The notes under the pieces are model-generated. The model saw nothing but the letters and a program-made list of their open reading frames with translations, did no database searches and was not told where the DNA came from. A program made the position numbers and the translations under genes. This document shows positions 14,839 to 23,966 of a stretch of 37,866 nt of DNA, one piece after another; the stretch's first letter is position 1, and each line of letters starts with the position of its first letter. The stretch covers positions 1 to 37,866 of the forward strand of contig JARRBB010000013.1 of NCBI GenBank assembly GCA_029981435.1. Direction: 5' to 3'. Source of the stretch: Thermotogaceae bacterium. GTDB taxonomy: Bacteria; Thermotogota; Thermotogae; B21-G9; HyVt-16.

Positions 14839-16391
14839 CTCACTTCTCCATCGTAACTTTCTATCGTTCCAAGACTCTGTATGTATTCTTTAACCACATC
14901 GGCGAGGACGTATCCTGTATCGTATCTACTTGAAACCTCTTTGAGCATTGAGTATCCATCTCCACCGTTTGCCATGTAATCGTTGGTGGCAACTTTGTAA
15001 ACTTTATTTGGATCTATTGGCTCACCGTTTACTTTCACATCACTCACAACTCCATCTTCCTTTTCCACCCAGCTGAGACCTGCCACTTGTAACTTTGCAC
15101 CGTTTCCATCGGGAATTTTAGCAGCGTATTCGAGCACTTTTAGAATTTGTTCGCCTGTCATTTCAAGAACGACAACGGTGTTTCCAAACGGTAACACTGT
15201 GAGTATATCCCTGTATGTTATGACACCTGGATTTATGGCTGCTCTTATTCCACCACCGTTTTGCAGTACTATATCTGCACCGGTTTTCCATTTAACGGCA
15301 TCGGTTATGAGATGTGCAAGGATGTTGTCTTTTGCTCTGACATATTTGTTGTCGAAAAGTATCTTGGTTTCTCCAACAGGTTCATTGAGTTTTTCGGAAC
15401 CTTTTTCTTTGTATTTATCAAGGACTTCTTTTATCTCAGGTTTTTCGGGGATTTCTCTCCAAACAAATTCATATTTGGCTTTACCATTTTCATCATTTCC
15501 GAGGTATTTCTTGAGATTTACAGGAAGTGGTTTGAATTCTGCATAGCTTATCCTGCCGTCCTTGATTATCAAATCGAGTCTTCCAAGGTATTTACCCCAA
15601 TCACCTGCTTGAACTATCAGTGTGTTGTTAACCACCAGAGGTTTTTCAAGCAGTGTGTGGGTATGGCCATCAACTATGACGTCTATACCATCCACCGATT
15701 TTGCAAGACTAACACTTCCACCGTATGGATCGTTTGGTTTGTCGCCTTCGTATATTCCAAGATGAGCAAGCACTATGACAAAATCTGCTTTTTCTTTGAG
15801 GATCGGCACATAGAATTTAGCAACCGATATTGGGTCGAGAAATTCAAATCCCTGTATGTATTTTGGATTTCCTATCGTTTCGGTTTTCTTGGTTATCAAT
15901 CCGAGTATAGCAACTTTGAAGCCATCAAGGTCTTTTATGACATACGGCTGGAAGAGTGGCATACCGTTGTCTGGAAAGACAATGTTAGCACACAGGAATG
16001 GGAAATCAGCCTTTGCCATCTGTTCAAGCAACACTTCTGTTGGATTGTCGAACTCATGATTACCAACCGCCATCGCATCGAGTCCCATCATATTGAGAGC
16101 AACGATATCGGGTTCGGCGTCAAGTAAATCGGATTCTGGTACTCCTGTATTGAGATCACCAGCGTGCAAAAACAGCACATGTCCACCTTTGTCAGCTACT
16201 TCTTTGCGTATTTCATCGATTAAGGTTGCTATTGCAGCGAACCCACCTATCGAAGGATTGCGCCATTCATTGAATGGCCATGCATGTCCGTGAGTATCGT
16301 TCAGATGAAGAATTGTCAACTCGACAGTTTGAGTAAAGGCTAAAACACTTATCAAAGAGACTATGAACAATAACACAAAAAATCTTTTCAT
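14817..16391 (-). CDS. Secreted 5'-nucleotidase / UshA-family metallophosphoesterase
   Basis: 524 residues with a signal peptide (KRFFVLLFIVSLISVLAFT), so the enzyme is exported. The N-terminal metallophosphatase domain has the dinuclear metal motifs ILHLNDTHGH, HAGDLNTG, GNHEFDNP, VLAHLGIYEGD and VDGHTHTLL. The C-terminal 5'-nucleotidase domain has LQNGGGIRAAI and the substrate-stacking segment NDYMANGGDGYSML. Enzymes of this type hydrolyse nucleotides and sometimes UDP-sugars outside the cytoplasmic membrane to feed nucleoside uptake. The ATG at 16391 follows GGGAGGGATGAAAG closely. It starts three bases after prmA and overlaps the DUF368 gene. Confidence 0.9.
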   Translation of the reverse strand: MKRFFVLLFIVSLISVLAFTQTVELTILHLNDTHGHAWPFNEWRNPSIGGFAAIATLIDEIRKEVADKGGHVLFLHAGDLNTGVPESDLLDAEPDIVALNMMGLDAMAVGNHEFDNPTEVLLEQMAKADFPFLCANIVFPDNGMPLFQPYVIKDLDGFKVAILGLITKKTETIGNPKYIQGFEFLDPISVAKFYVPILKEKADFVIVLAHLGIYEGDKPNDPYGGSVSLAKSVDGIDVIVDGHTHTLLEKPLVVNNTLIVQAGDWGKYLGRLDLIIKDGRISYAEFKPLPVNLKKYLGNDENGKAKYEFVWREIPEKPEIKEVLDKYKEKGSEKLNEPVGETKILFDNKYVRAKDNILAHLITDAVKWKTGADIVLQNGGGIRAAINPGVITYRDILTVLPFGNTVVVLEMTGEQILKVLEYAAKIPDGNGAKLQVAGLSWVEKEDGVVSDVKVNGEPIDPNKVYKVATNDYMANGGDGYSMLKEVSSRYDTGYVLADVVKEYIQSLGTIESYDGEVRWTEPEQ

Positions 16392-16394
16392 CTT

Positions 16395-17282
16395 TCATCC
16401 CTCCCTTGATTTTTTTAACACGCAACCGTACCAATCGCTTGTTTTAAGTTCTTCTATCAACTCATAATTATTATACAAAGCAATTTTTAAAAATTCATCA
16501 ACTTTTTTTAGAGTTATTCCTGATAGAACAAGTTTTCCATTTTCTTTCAGAAATTCTTTTGCATCTTTCAATACGTTCACCAACACCTCGAAGATTATAT
16601 TTGAAACTATGATGTCATATTTATCATTCACGTTTTCAAAGAGATCCGATACAAATACTTCTGCTTCTATTCCATTTATTTCGAAAGTTTCTTCTGCCTT
16701 TTTGACTGCCAGAGGATCATTATCAACCGCAGTTACCCTTTTTGCACCAGATTTTGCCGCAATTACGGATAAAATACCACTTCCACAACCAACATCCAGA
16801 ACCTCTGCTTCTGGAAAAAGGTATTTTCTCAGAAGTCTTGCAGCTATTTTTGTGGTTTCGTGGAGTCCGGTTCCAAACGCCATTCCTGGAATAAGTTTGA
16901 TCAGTATTGCGCTGTCCTTCATTTCAATATTTTTACCGTCTTCTTCAATGCCTTTTAAAGGAAGTATCCATATATCTTCGATCATTTCAAAAGGCTGAAA
17001 GCTTTTCCTGAATGAATCCAGCCAGTCATCTTCGGTGATCTTCTTCCATGTACCTTCGGCTTTCAATTCGATCTCTGGATTCATCTGCAAATTTTTCAGG
17101 ATTTTTTCCATTTCGTGGATATCTTTGAAGTAGAAAGTTATGAAATTTTCGTTCTCTTTCTGTTCTATGGAATATCTGTTGAAGTTATCACTTAATAACA
17201 GTTCTTCCAAAGATTCAATTTGATCTTCTGAAATTTTGAACTTTGCTTCTATGAGTTCAATTTTGTTCTGCTCGTTTTTCAA
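16395..17282 (-). CDS. prmA: Ribosomal protein L11 methyltransferase
   Basis: 295 residues from a TTG at 17282, ten bases after AAGGAGG; it overlaps the end of the RND gene by 26 bp. PrmA trimethylates ribosomal protein L11 with S-adenosylmethionine. The N-terminal L11-recognition domain (about 1-90) includes the conserved EDDWLDSFRKSFQPF, followed by PGMAFGTGLHETTKIAA, the SAM motif VLDVGCGSGILSVIAAKSGA, the acidic ribose contact AVDNDPLAV and the catalytic-pocket motif SNIIFEVL in place of the usual NILA. This is a full-length protein of normal family size. Confidence 0.92.
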   Translation of the reverse strand: MKNEQNKIELIEAKFKISEDQIESLEELLLSDNFNRYSIEQKENENFITFYFKDIHEMEKILKNLQMNPEIELKAEGTWKKITEDDWLDSFRKSFQPFEMIEDIWILPLKGIEEDGKNIEMKDSAILIKLIPGMAFGTGLHETTKIAARLLRKYLFPEAEVLDVGCGSGILSVIAAKSGAKRVTAVDNDPLAVKKAEETFEINGIEAEVFVSDLFENVNDKYDIIVSNIIFEVLVNVLKDAKEFLKENGKLVLSGITLKKVDEFLKIALYNNYELIEELKTSDWYGCVLKKSREG

Positions 17283-20200
17283 ATCTTTTAAACCTCCTTG
17301 AGAATCTGTCGAAGAAATCGTACAACGATGGTATAAAAAACAGTGTGAAGAACAGCCCTATCAGCATCCCGCCTATTATGGTCCATGCTATTGGCTTATC
17401 CAGATTCGCACCTTCTCCTTTTGAAATAGCCGTTGGAAAGAGTGCTATAACGGTTGTCAGCGTTGTCATAAGAATTGGACGCAATCTTTCAACGGCTCCT
17501 TCAACTATCGCTTTAGACTTTTCCACACCGCTTTCTCTGAGCTGATTTATTCTGTTTATCATAACTATACTGTTGTTAACGACAACCCCGATGAGTGTCA
17601 TGGCTCCTAACAGAACGGGAACACTTATGGGCATGTTCAAAACATACACCATGAAAGTAACACCTATCAAGCTCATTGGGATGATCGAAAATATCACAAG
17701 CGGCTGTATCAGTGATTCAAATAGAGCGGCTATCAGCATGTACATGAGAATTACTCCCACCACAAGTGCGAATATGAATCTATCGAGTGTTTCTGAGAGG
17801 AGCTGTTGTTGACCACCGAAATAATAGCTGTAACCGGCTGGAAATTTGATACTTTCAAGTTTCTTATTTATTTCGTTTGTTACTTCGCTCAGAGACCTGC
17901 CACTGACAGAAGCGTTCACATAAGCTACACGGTTTCCGTTTTCATGTGGAATACTGGATGCGATGCTTTCTTTTTCTATCTTTGATATTGCGCCAAGGTA
18001 AACCTTTGAACCAAACAAGGAGCTCAATTCTATCTTCTTGAGATCTTCAAGCATTAAATTGTCGGTGTTTTCTATTCTTAAATAAGCCTTCAGCGCTTTT
18101 TCATCTATCACAAAATCTCCAATTTCCTGACCCGTAAGATATGGCTGTAGCTGTCCTATCGCTTGCAGTGGTATGATGCCGCTTAAAAGGGACAAGTTTC
18201 TGTCTATATCAACCACGTAAGAATATTTTTTGTCATCAAAGCTGGTTGTTATATCCACAGTTCCTGGAGTGTTTTTAACTATTTCTTTGACTTTGTTTGA
18301 AATTTCTTCAAGTTTATCCAGATTCTTTCCAACTAAAACCACCTGAATCGGACTTCCAAATATAGACTCGAGCTCCATTGTGTTAACCGATAAAGATACA
18401 GAAGCATTGTATTTTTTGGCGATTTTCTCGATGTCTTCGCGTACTTTTTCGACCACCTGTTGAGAGGTTAATTTTCTTTCTCGCTTTGGTTTGAGTGCCA
18501 CCTGTATGGTTGCGGAGTTTTCACTTCCCTGTGTCAACATTTGAAGCATTCCTTGCCCTTGGCCAATGTTCGAATAAATCATTTCAATTTTGAGATCTTC
18601 TCTTTTATCCCAGAGAAAATTCTCAATTTCTGAAGCGCACGCCGCTGTTTTTAAGTAAGATGATTGCGGTGGAAGCTTGAGCGTTAAATTCACCATTCCG
18701 GTGTCCATATCGGGAAGAAATATTAGCCCCTTTTGTAATAACAAGATAACAGAGATTATAAAGACAATTATAGTTATCGTTGAGTAAAGCGCTTTTCTTT
18801 TCAGAAAACCCCTGAGAAGGACTCTGTATCTTTTTGCAAGCCTGAATCCATTATTGGTTTTTGGTGATTTTGAAATAAAGGTGGTTGATGCCGCTGGTAT
18901 CATTACAAGTGCTACCAGTAAGCTTGCAAAAAGTGCGAAACTTAAAGACAGTGCGAAAAATTTGAAAATTTCAGCTATAAAACCACCTGTGAAAGCAAGA
19001 GGAACGAATATCACAATCGTGGTCGCTGTCGATGCAAATATTGCTCCTCCCACTTCGGCTGCACCAATTTCAGAGGCCTCTAAAGGTGTTCTTTTTCTCT
19101 CAAGGTATCTGAATATACTTTCCAGAACTACAATACTGTTATCAACGAGCATTCCTATAGCCATGGTGAGACCACCGAGAGTCATCAAATCAAGTCCCAT
19201 CTTGCTGAAGTACATGAAAACGAGGGCTATGGTTATTGACAAAGGCATCGAGAAAGATATTATGAGCGTTGCTCCTATACTTCTTAAAAACAGATACATG
19301 ATGATTGTTGCAACCACTGCACCGATTATCAAATTTTGAAACAGTGATTTTATAGATCTTACAGTGAAAAGAGACTGGTCCATTATTTCTGTAACTTTAA
19401 CGTCTTTTCTGATATTCTGCCAATCTTTAAGAGCTTTTTTTATGTTTCTCACAACTTCAACGGTGTTGGAACCACCGCGCTTTTGAACAGATAAGACAGC
19501 AGCTTCTTTTCCATTCACTCTTATTATTCCTCTTGTTTCTTCGTTTTCTATTTTAACCTCGGCTATTTGATTCAGTTTTATTGGAATGATAGGTGTTTTT
19601 AGAATCGACGGATTCAAAAGATTTCCAAGTTGGAACGATCCCTGAGAATTTTCACCAGAAAGTCCAAGAGCCGAGAGGCCTGAAAGCATTTTTTTCATGT
19701 CTTTGAACCCAACTATCGTATTTTCAAATTCTTTTAAATCTCTGTATTTTGCATCAACGCTTAAAGAATAAACATCTCCGTTTTCTGTAATCATTCCCAT
19801 GGGGTATTTAACGTTGCCACCAATTATAGTAGGGATAAGAGAGAATTCCAGACCATACTTTTCTATTTTTTCTGGTGATAAAAATATATTCAAAACTTCC
19901 TGAGGCATACCGAAAATATCAACATTCGCAACACCAGAGGCTCTTGAAACGACGGTTTTTGCATCTTCCATGAGCGTTCTCAGATCCTCTTTTCCACTCA
20001 CACTGAAAATGTAAACAGGCAATAAAGAAGGATTGAACTCCACAACCATAGGTTTAACACCAGAGGGGAGCTGAGTTGTTATTGTGTCTATCATTGTTCT
20101 GACCCTTGAAACTGCGGCATTTAGTTGTGTACCCCATTCGAACTCTATTATTATCATGGAGAAACTATCGGAAGATGTTGAAGTTATCTTTTTTACCCCG

Positions 20201-20427
20201 CTGACCATTTTTATTGCACTTTCTATTGGATTGGTAATTAGAAGTTCGACTTCTTCTGCACCAGCTCCAGGATATATAGTAGCCACAACTGCGTATGGAA
20301 TATTTAGATTGGGTAAAAGATCAAGTTTTAAATTCGTGACGGCTATATACCCAAGTATCAACAAAGTTATTAAGAGCATGAACACAGCAACAGGTTTTCT
20401 TGCAGCACCACCAGTGAGCCATCTCAT
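17257..20427 (-). CDS. RND-family (HAE-1/AcrB-like) efflux transporter
   Basis: 1056 residues, typical of the family, with 12 expected transmembrane helices (one at the N-terminus, five after residue ~340, and the repeat) and two large extracytoplasmic loops. Signatures include LKLDLLPNLNIPYAVV, YPGAGAEEVE, a TM4 motif GMLVDNSIVVLES and a TM10 motif GVVVNNSIVMINR. Relative to AcrB, Asp407 is kept, Asp408 is Asn, and Lys940 is Asn, a pattern that also occurs in non-proteobacterial members. No membrane-fusion protein or outer-membrane channel is adjacent. It begins three bases after a small membrane protein of unknown function and is part of the 15-gene array. Substrates are unknown; drugs, lipids or fatty acids are possible. 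Confidence 0.92.
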   Translation of the reverse strand: MRWLTGGAARKPVAVFMLLITLLILGYIAVTNLKLDLLPNLNIPYAVVATIYPGAGAEEVELLITNPIESAIKMVSGVKKITSTSSDSFSMIIIEFEWGTQLNAAVSRVRTMIDTITTQLPSGVKPMVVEFNPSLLPVYIFSVSGKEDLRTLMEDAKTVVSRASGVANVDIFGMPQEVLNIFLSPEKIEKYGLEFSLIPTIIGGNVKYPMGMITENGDVYSLSVDAKYRDLKEFENTIVGFKDMKKMLSGLSALGLSGENSQGSFQLGNLLNPSILKTPIIPIKLNQIAEVKIENEETRGIIRVNGKEAAVLSVQKRGGSNTVEVVRNIKKALKDWQNIRKDVKVTEIMDQSLFTVRSIKSLFQNLIIGAVVATIIMYLFLRSIGATLIISFSMPLSITIALVFMYFSKMGLDLMTLGGLTMAIGMLVDNSIVVLESIFRYLERKRTPLEASEIGAAEVGGAIFASTATTIVIFVPLAFTGGFIAEIFKFFALSLSFALFASLLVALVMIPAASTTFISKSPKTNNGFRLAKRYRVLLRGFLKRKALYSTITIIVFIISVILLLQKGLIFLPDMDTGMVNLTLKLPPQSSYLKTAACASEIENFLWDKREDLKIEMIYSNIGQGQGMLQMLTQGSENSATIQVALKPKRERKLTSQQVVEKVREDIEKIAKKYNASVSLSVNTMELESIFGSPIQVVLVGKNLDKLEEISNKVKEIVKNTPGTVDITTSFDDKKYSYVVDIDRNLSLLSGIIPLQAIGQLQPYLTGQEIGDFVIDEKALKAYLRIENTDNLMLEDLKKIELSSLFGSKVYLGAISKIEKESIASSIPHENGNRVAYVNASVSGRSLSEVTNEINKKLESIKFPAGYSYYFGGQQQLLSETLDRFIFALVVGVILMYMLIAALFESLIQPLVIFSIIPMSLIGVTFMVYVLNMPISVPVLLGAMTLIGVVVNNSIVMINRINQLRESGVEKSKAIVEGAVERLRPILMTTLTTVIALFPTAISKGEGANLDKPIAWTIIGGMLIGLFFTLFFIPSLYDFFDRFSRRFKRFEKRAEQN

Positions 20428-20430
20428 CGC

Positions 20431-20868
20431 CTATTCCTCCCGAGTTTTCAAGTCTCTGAAACCAATTAATATCACTATCAGAAATCCAAGGACAAAAAGA
20501 TATGGGTTTTTGAATCTCAAGTAAAAAATGTCTCCCACCACATACCCAACAGGGAGCCAGAATACAAATCTAAGAAACTTTCTCTTTGTGATAACATATA
20601 AAACCCTGAGATAACTTGAAGAGGAGAGTAAATATATATATAAATTCAATCTGTTAAATTCTTGCCATTTCAAGCTCATGAATACAGCGAGAATATATGC
20701 AAAGATTTGATTGAGAAATATCGAGTTGAGTTCTTTTGACTTTCTGGAGTTAGCATAAATCAAAAAAGGGACCAAAGATAGTATTAAAATCAGTGATATG
20801 ATGTTGACTTTCAGATACAGAAATCCAATCACAGAGAATAAAACAGTGAATGCTAGAAAATATATCAT
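20431..20868 (-). CDS. Small polytopic membrane protein of unknown function
   Basis: 145 residues, very hydrophobic, with about five to six predicted transmembrane segments (roughly 2-18, 22-40, 51-68, 76-94, 100-118 and 122-138) and a charged C-terminal tail ending DLKTREE. I recognise no family or motif. It sits two bases after the RNA methyltransferase and three bases before the RND exporter, so it is certainly cotranscribed; an accessory role for the exporter is a guess from position only. Codon use is like that of its neighbours. Confidence 0.65.
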   Translation of the reverse strand: MIYFLAFTVLFSVIGFLYLKVNIISLILILSLVPFLIYANSRKSKELNSIFLNQIFAYILAVFMSLKWQEFNRLNLYIYLLSSSSYLRVLYVITKRKFLRFVFWLPVGYVVGDIFYLRFKNPYLFVLGFLIVILIGFRDLKTREE

Positions 20869-20870
20869 AT

Positions 20871-22211
20871 CTACACTCCTTTATCAGGTACGGGATTTTT
20901 GCGTATTATACACAGTGTTTCAACATGATAGGTATGAGGAAACATGTCAAAAGGAATCACGGATTCTACAGTGTAGTTATTATTATCTTTCAAAAAATAT
21001 TTTAGATCTCGTGCGAGTGTGGAAGGATTGCAGGATATATAGGCTATTTTTTCTGGTTCGAGTTTTTTCAGAAGTTCCATACCTTCTTTACCCATACCAC
21101 TTCTTGGAGGATCCAGGATTATTTTTTCGAACTTTTCGAGTTTTTCAGTTCGTTTTTTGAGAAAATTGATAACATCTCCAGCGAGAAAAAAAGAATTCTT
21201 TATATTATTTATCCTAGTATTTGAGCGTGCGGCTTTAATGGCTTTCGTGTCGCTTTCAACCCCAATAACCTCTTTCACCAAGGGAGAGAAATATATTCCG
21301 AACGTTCCAACACCACAGAAAAGATCGAGTAATCTATCCTTTTTCTGAAAATCCATCCATTCTTTGATCATGTTCAGCATTTTTTTCAAAATTGAGATAT
21401 TAACTTGAAAAAATGAAGTTGCCGGTATCTGATATGTGAACCAGTCTATTTCCTCGTACATAACAGGTTCACCGATCAGGATCTTTTGTTTACCAAGTAA
21501 GGCAAATTTAGAACGCCTGTTTTCTACATGCAACAGACTGATACCCGGCAAGTTTCTTTTAAAAAGTTTGATAAAATCTCTCTCCAGTGGAATCATAGGT
21601 GTTTTCGTTGCAACAATTACGATCGGTTCACTTTTTGACGTTTTTCGTATGACAATATGTGTGAAAACTCTTCTGGTGATTTCAAGACTGTTTATTATCT
21701 TCTCAACAATTGCTTTCAAATATTCGAATTCCTTTGGAACTATTGAACAATCATCTATGTAAACAATTTTTTCGGCATCAACGGAATGATAGCCAAACTT
21801 GATGCCGTTTTCGGCCTTCATTGCTTCGTACTCCACTTTGTTTCTGTATCTATATATTTCATCACTTTCAACCGTATCTTCTACTTTAGCTTCAATACTG
21901 GCGAGTCTTTTTATCTGTTCTTCAACTATCTGCTTTTTAGCTTTCAGTTGACTCTCATACTTCAAGTCCATCCACTGACAACCACCACAACTGCCAAAAT
22001 AACGACATCGAGGTTTTGTTCTATCCTCTGATCTAACGAGATACTCCTTTACCGCGGCAAAGGAATATCCTTTCTTTTTCTCAACTATCTCAACATTCAC
22101 AAGTTCGCCTGGATAGGCATTTTTAACGAATATGACTTCTCCATCTGGTGAATAGGCCAAACCGTATCCACCGTATACGAGTTTGTCTATGACAAGATTT
22201 TCTATAATCAT
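20871..22211 (-). CDS. rlmD: 23S rRNA (uracil-5-)-methyltransferase, RlmD/RumA family
   Basis: 446 residues. The protein has an N-terminal TRAM domain (about 1-60, KLVYGGYGLAYSPDGEVIFV), an iron-sulfur cluster site CRYFGSCGGC with a fourth cysteine likely in IDDCSIVPKEF, and a Rossmann methyltransferase domain with LDLFCGVGTFGIYF, the LDPPRSGMG motif and the nucleophilic cysteine in YISCNPSTLARD. These enzymes place m5U in 23S rRNA (U1939 and/or U747) or, in relatives, in tRNA; with one gene visible, the target is inferred from the TRAM and Fe-S features. It begins one base after the DUF6485 gene. Confidence 0.87.
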   Translation of the reverse strand: MIIENLVIDKLVYGGYGLAYSPDGEVIFVKNAYPGELVNVEIVEKKKGYSFAAVKEYLVRSEDRTKPRCRYFGSCGGCQWMDLKYESQLKAKKQIVEEQIKRLASIEAKVEDTVESDEIYRYRNKVEYEAMKAENGIKFGYHSVDAEKIVYIDDCSIVPKEFEYLKAIVEKIINSLEITRRVFTHIVIRKTSKSEPIVIVATKTPMIPLERDFIKLFKRNLPGISLLHVENRRSKFALLGKQKILIGEPVMYEEIDWFTYQIPATSFFQVNISILKKMLNMIKEWMDFQKKDRLLDLFCGVGTFGIYFSPLVKEVIGVESDTKAIKAARSNTRINNIKNSFFLAGDVINFLKKRTEKLEKFEKIILDPPRSGMGKEGMELLKKLEPEKIAYISCNPSTLARDLKYFLKDNNNYTVESVIPFDMFPHTYHVETLCIIRKNPVPDKGV

Positions 22212-22212
22212 C

Positions 22213-22407
22213 TTAGTTCAAACTCTTGAAATACGATATCGACCTGTTGTAAGTCCTTTCAGCATCGTCTGGGAAATAGCATGCAGGGAGCTCACCATGC
22301 GACCGATGATAGCTCAAACACTCACAGCATATTCCTTTTCTTGGACAGCCAGGATAGGAACAATTACAGTTTCTAAGGTTTTTCTCTCGATTGACACAGT
22401 TTGTCAT
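22213..22407 (-). CDS. Cysteine-rich small protein (DUF6485-like)
   Basis: 64 residues with eight cysteines: 4, 14, 16, 21, 27, 28, 30 and 43. The core [19 protein letters not shown] followed by HGELPACYF is what I recall for the DUF6485 family, whose function is unknown. The cysteine spacing suggests a zinc site or Fe-S cluster. The ATG overlaps the lnt stop and has AGGAGG about ten bases upstream. The next gene, one base downstream, encodes an Fe-S rRNA methyltransferase, so a role in cluster delivery is conceivable but not shown. Confidence 0.78.
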   Translation of the reverse strand: MTNCVNREKNLRNCNCSYPGCPRKGICCECLSYHRSHGELPACYFPDDAERTYNRSISYFKSLN

Positions 22408-23951
22408 CTAAAGCGCCACCTCCTGAGAATAGGAATGAAGATCAAAGATACCACAGCAAGAACGATTATCCAGTCACCGTATTTATTATAAAACGTGGTA
22501 CATTCATTTTCGTACATTTCGAAAACTGAGAAACTTTCTTTTTTTACAGGAAGATTCTTAATAATTCTACCATATGGATCCACAAGACCTGTTATTCCGG
22601 TGTTCGAAACCTGTAAAACATACCTTCTGTTTTCAACTGCTCTGAACACACTCTTTGAAAAATGCTGAACCAGCGCCACTTTTTCTTTGAACCAGCCATC
22701 GTTGGTGGCAACTATCAGGAGGTTAGCACCATTTTTCACAAGACTTCTGCTTATTTCTGAAAAAAACGATTCGAAACATATCTGGACGGAGAATTTACGA
22801 TCTTTCAACTCGAATACATGAAAATTAGGACCTGGATCGTAGTAATCAACAAGTTTTAAAAAAGAAAAACGTCCGAAGATCTTCGGATAAGGTAACATTT
22901 CAACGAACGGTGTCAGTTTCATCTTTGCGTAGAATTCTTCTGTAAAACCTTCATCAGGTTTCACAAGATGAACTTGGTTGTATTTTTTTTCTCCTATCTT
23001 TGGATATCCAATTATCATAGGTTTCCCAAGTTCATTTACAAAATTCTCTATCTTTTTTTTCAATGATGGTATATCTTCAACATCCACTATGAAAGCCGCT
23101 TCAGGAAAAACGTAAAGATCAGCTGATCGTTCGGATTTCTCAGCCTGTTTAGCAAGTGAAAGTAAAGAATTCGCAAGTTTGTTGTAGTCTATGAAATATT
23201 TCTCTTCCTGGGGAAAATTCGTTTGAATGCCCATAACCCTGAGAGGTTTTCCTGTGTTTTCAGTGATGTATGGAACAAAAAAACCGGACATCAGAGAATT
23301 TAAAATGTAAATTATTCCTATTACTGAAACAATTTTTATCAACTTATTTTTTTTGTTTCCAGAATAGATTTTGTAAATCAGTGAGTTAACGAAAACTATT
23401 AAAAACACAAGACCGAGTGTTCCTGTGAAAGGTAAAACCTGAAGAAGGCCTACATCTTTATAAAGGGCATCGGATAATCTGCCACCTGTGAAGCCAAAAG
23501 GCCCTATACTTCTTAAATACTCGATTATTGTGTATAATGAAGCTGTGAAAATGGAATAGGAGATTGTATCGCTTTCGAATTTTCCTTTCAGAAGGCCATA
23601 CAAAAATCCAAACAACGCGTAAGCTGGTGCTCCGAGCAGAGTAACTTCAAGAACAAAGGCAAAAAATCCAACCCAGCTTGAAAATCTCCCAGTGGCTTGT
23701 GGTAATTCTCTCACAAGTGTCGTGAGTTGCCAGAAAAAAGCGGTGGACAGAAAGAAAATTCCAAAAAGATATGAAAAAAGGATTTTTCCTAAAAGCTTTC
23801 TTCTCTCAAGAGCCTTCAATAGAAAGACCAGAGAGAACCACACGAAAATACCCGACAGAAAGCCGGGCATCGATAGGGTTGTTAAAATCGCAGAGATCAA
23901 AACAAGTAGAAATGCTGATACTTTTTTATTGGATTTGTGAAGTATGAGCAT
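22404..23951 (-). CDS. lnt: Apolipoprotein N-acyltransferase
   Basis: 515 residues from the ATG at 23951, nine bases after GGAG; an in-frame TTG at 23966 is too close to that site. The N-terminal ~220 residues hold six to seven membrane helices, followed by a nitrilase-type domain with the catalytic triad Glu284 (YVFPEAAF), Lys343 ([17 protein letters not shown]) and Cys392 (VQICFESFF). A final membrane helix closes the protein (ending RRWRFR). Lnt adds the third acyl chain to the N-terminal cysteine of lipoproteins, normally in bacteria with an outer membrane, which fits the toga-bearing Thermotogota. It lies 15 bp after the DegT aminotransferase gene and overlaps the DUF6485 gene by four bases. 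Confidence 0.92.
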   Translation of the reverse strand: MLILHKSNKKVSAFLLVLISAILTTLSMPGFLSGIFVWFSLVFLLKALERRKLLGKILFSYLFGIFFLSTAFFWQLTTLVRELPQATGRFSSWVGFFAFVLEVTLLGAPAYALFGFLYGLLKGKFESDTISYSIFTASLYTIIEYLRSIGPFGFTGGRLSDALYKDVGLLQVLPFTGTLGLVFLIVFVNSLIYKIYSGNKKNKLIKIVSVIGIIYILNSLMSGFFVPYITENTGKPLRVMGIQTNFPQEEKYFIDYNKLANSLLSLAKQAEKSERSADLYVFPEAAFIVDVEDIPSLKKKIENFVNELGKPMIIGYPKIGEKKYNQVHLVKPDEGFTEEFYAKMKLTPFVEMLPYPKIFGRFSFLKLVDYYDPGPNFHVFELKDRKFSVQICFESFFSEISRSLVKNGANLLIVATNDGWFKEKVALVQHFSKSVFRAVENRRYVLQVSNTGITGLVDPYGRIIKNLPVKKESFSVFEMYENECTTFYNKYGDWIIVLAVVSLIFIPILRRWRFR

Positions 23952-23966
23952 TTTAAGCATCTCCAA

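Noticed and set aside
15261-16127. A 288-codon open frame on the plus strand
   Set aside because: It lies fully antisense to the well-supported 5'-nucleotidase gene, has no Shine-Dalgarno, and its translation resembles no family; a shadow frame.
18854-19339. A 161-codon open frame on the plus strand
   Set aside because: Antisense to the RND exporter's membrane region; its low-complexity translation reflects the complement of hydrophobic codons.
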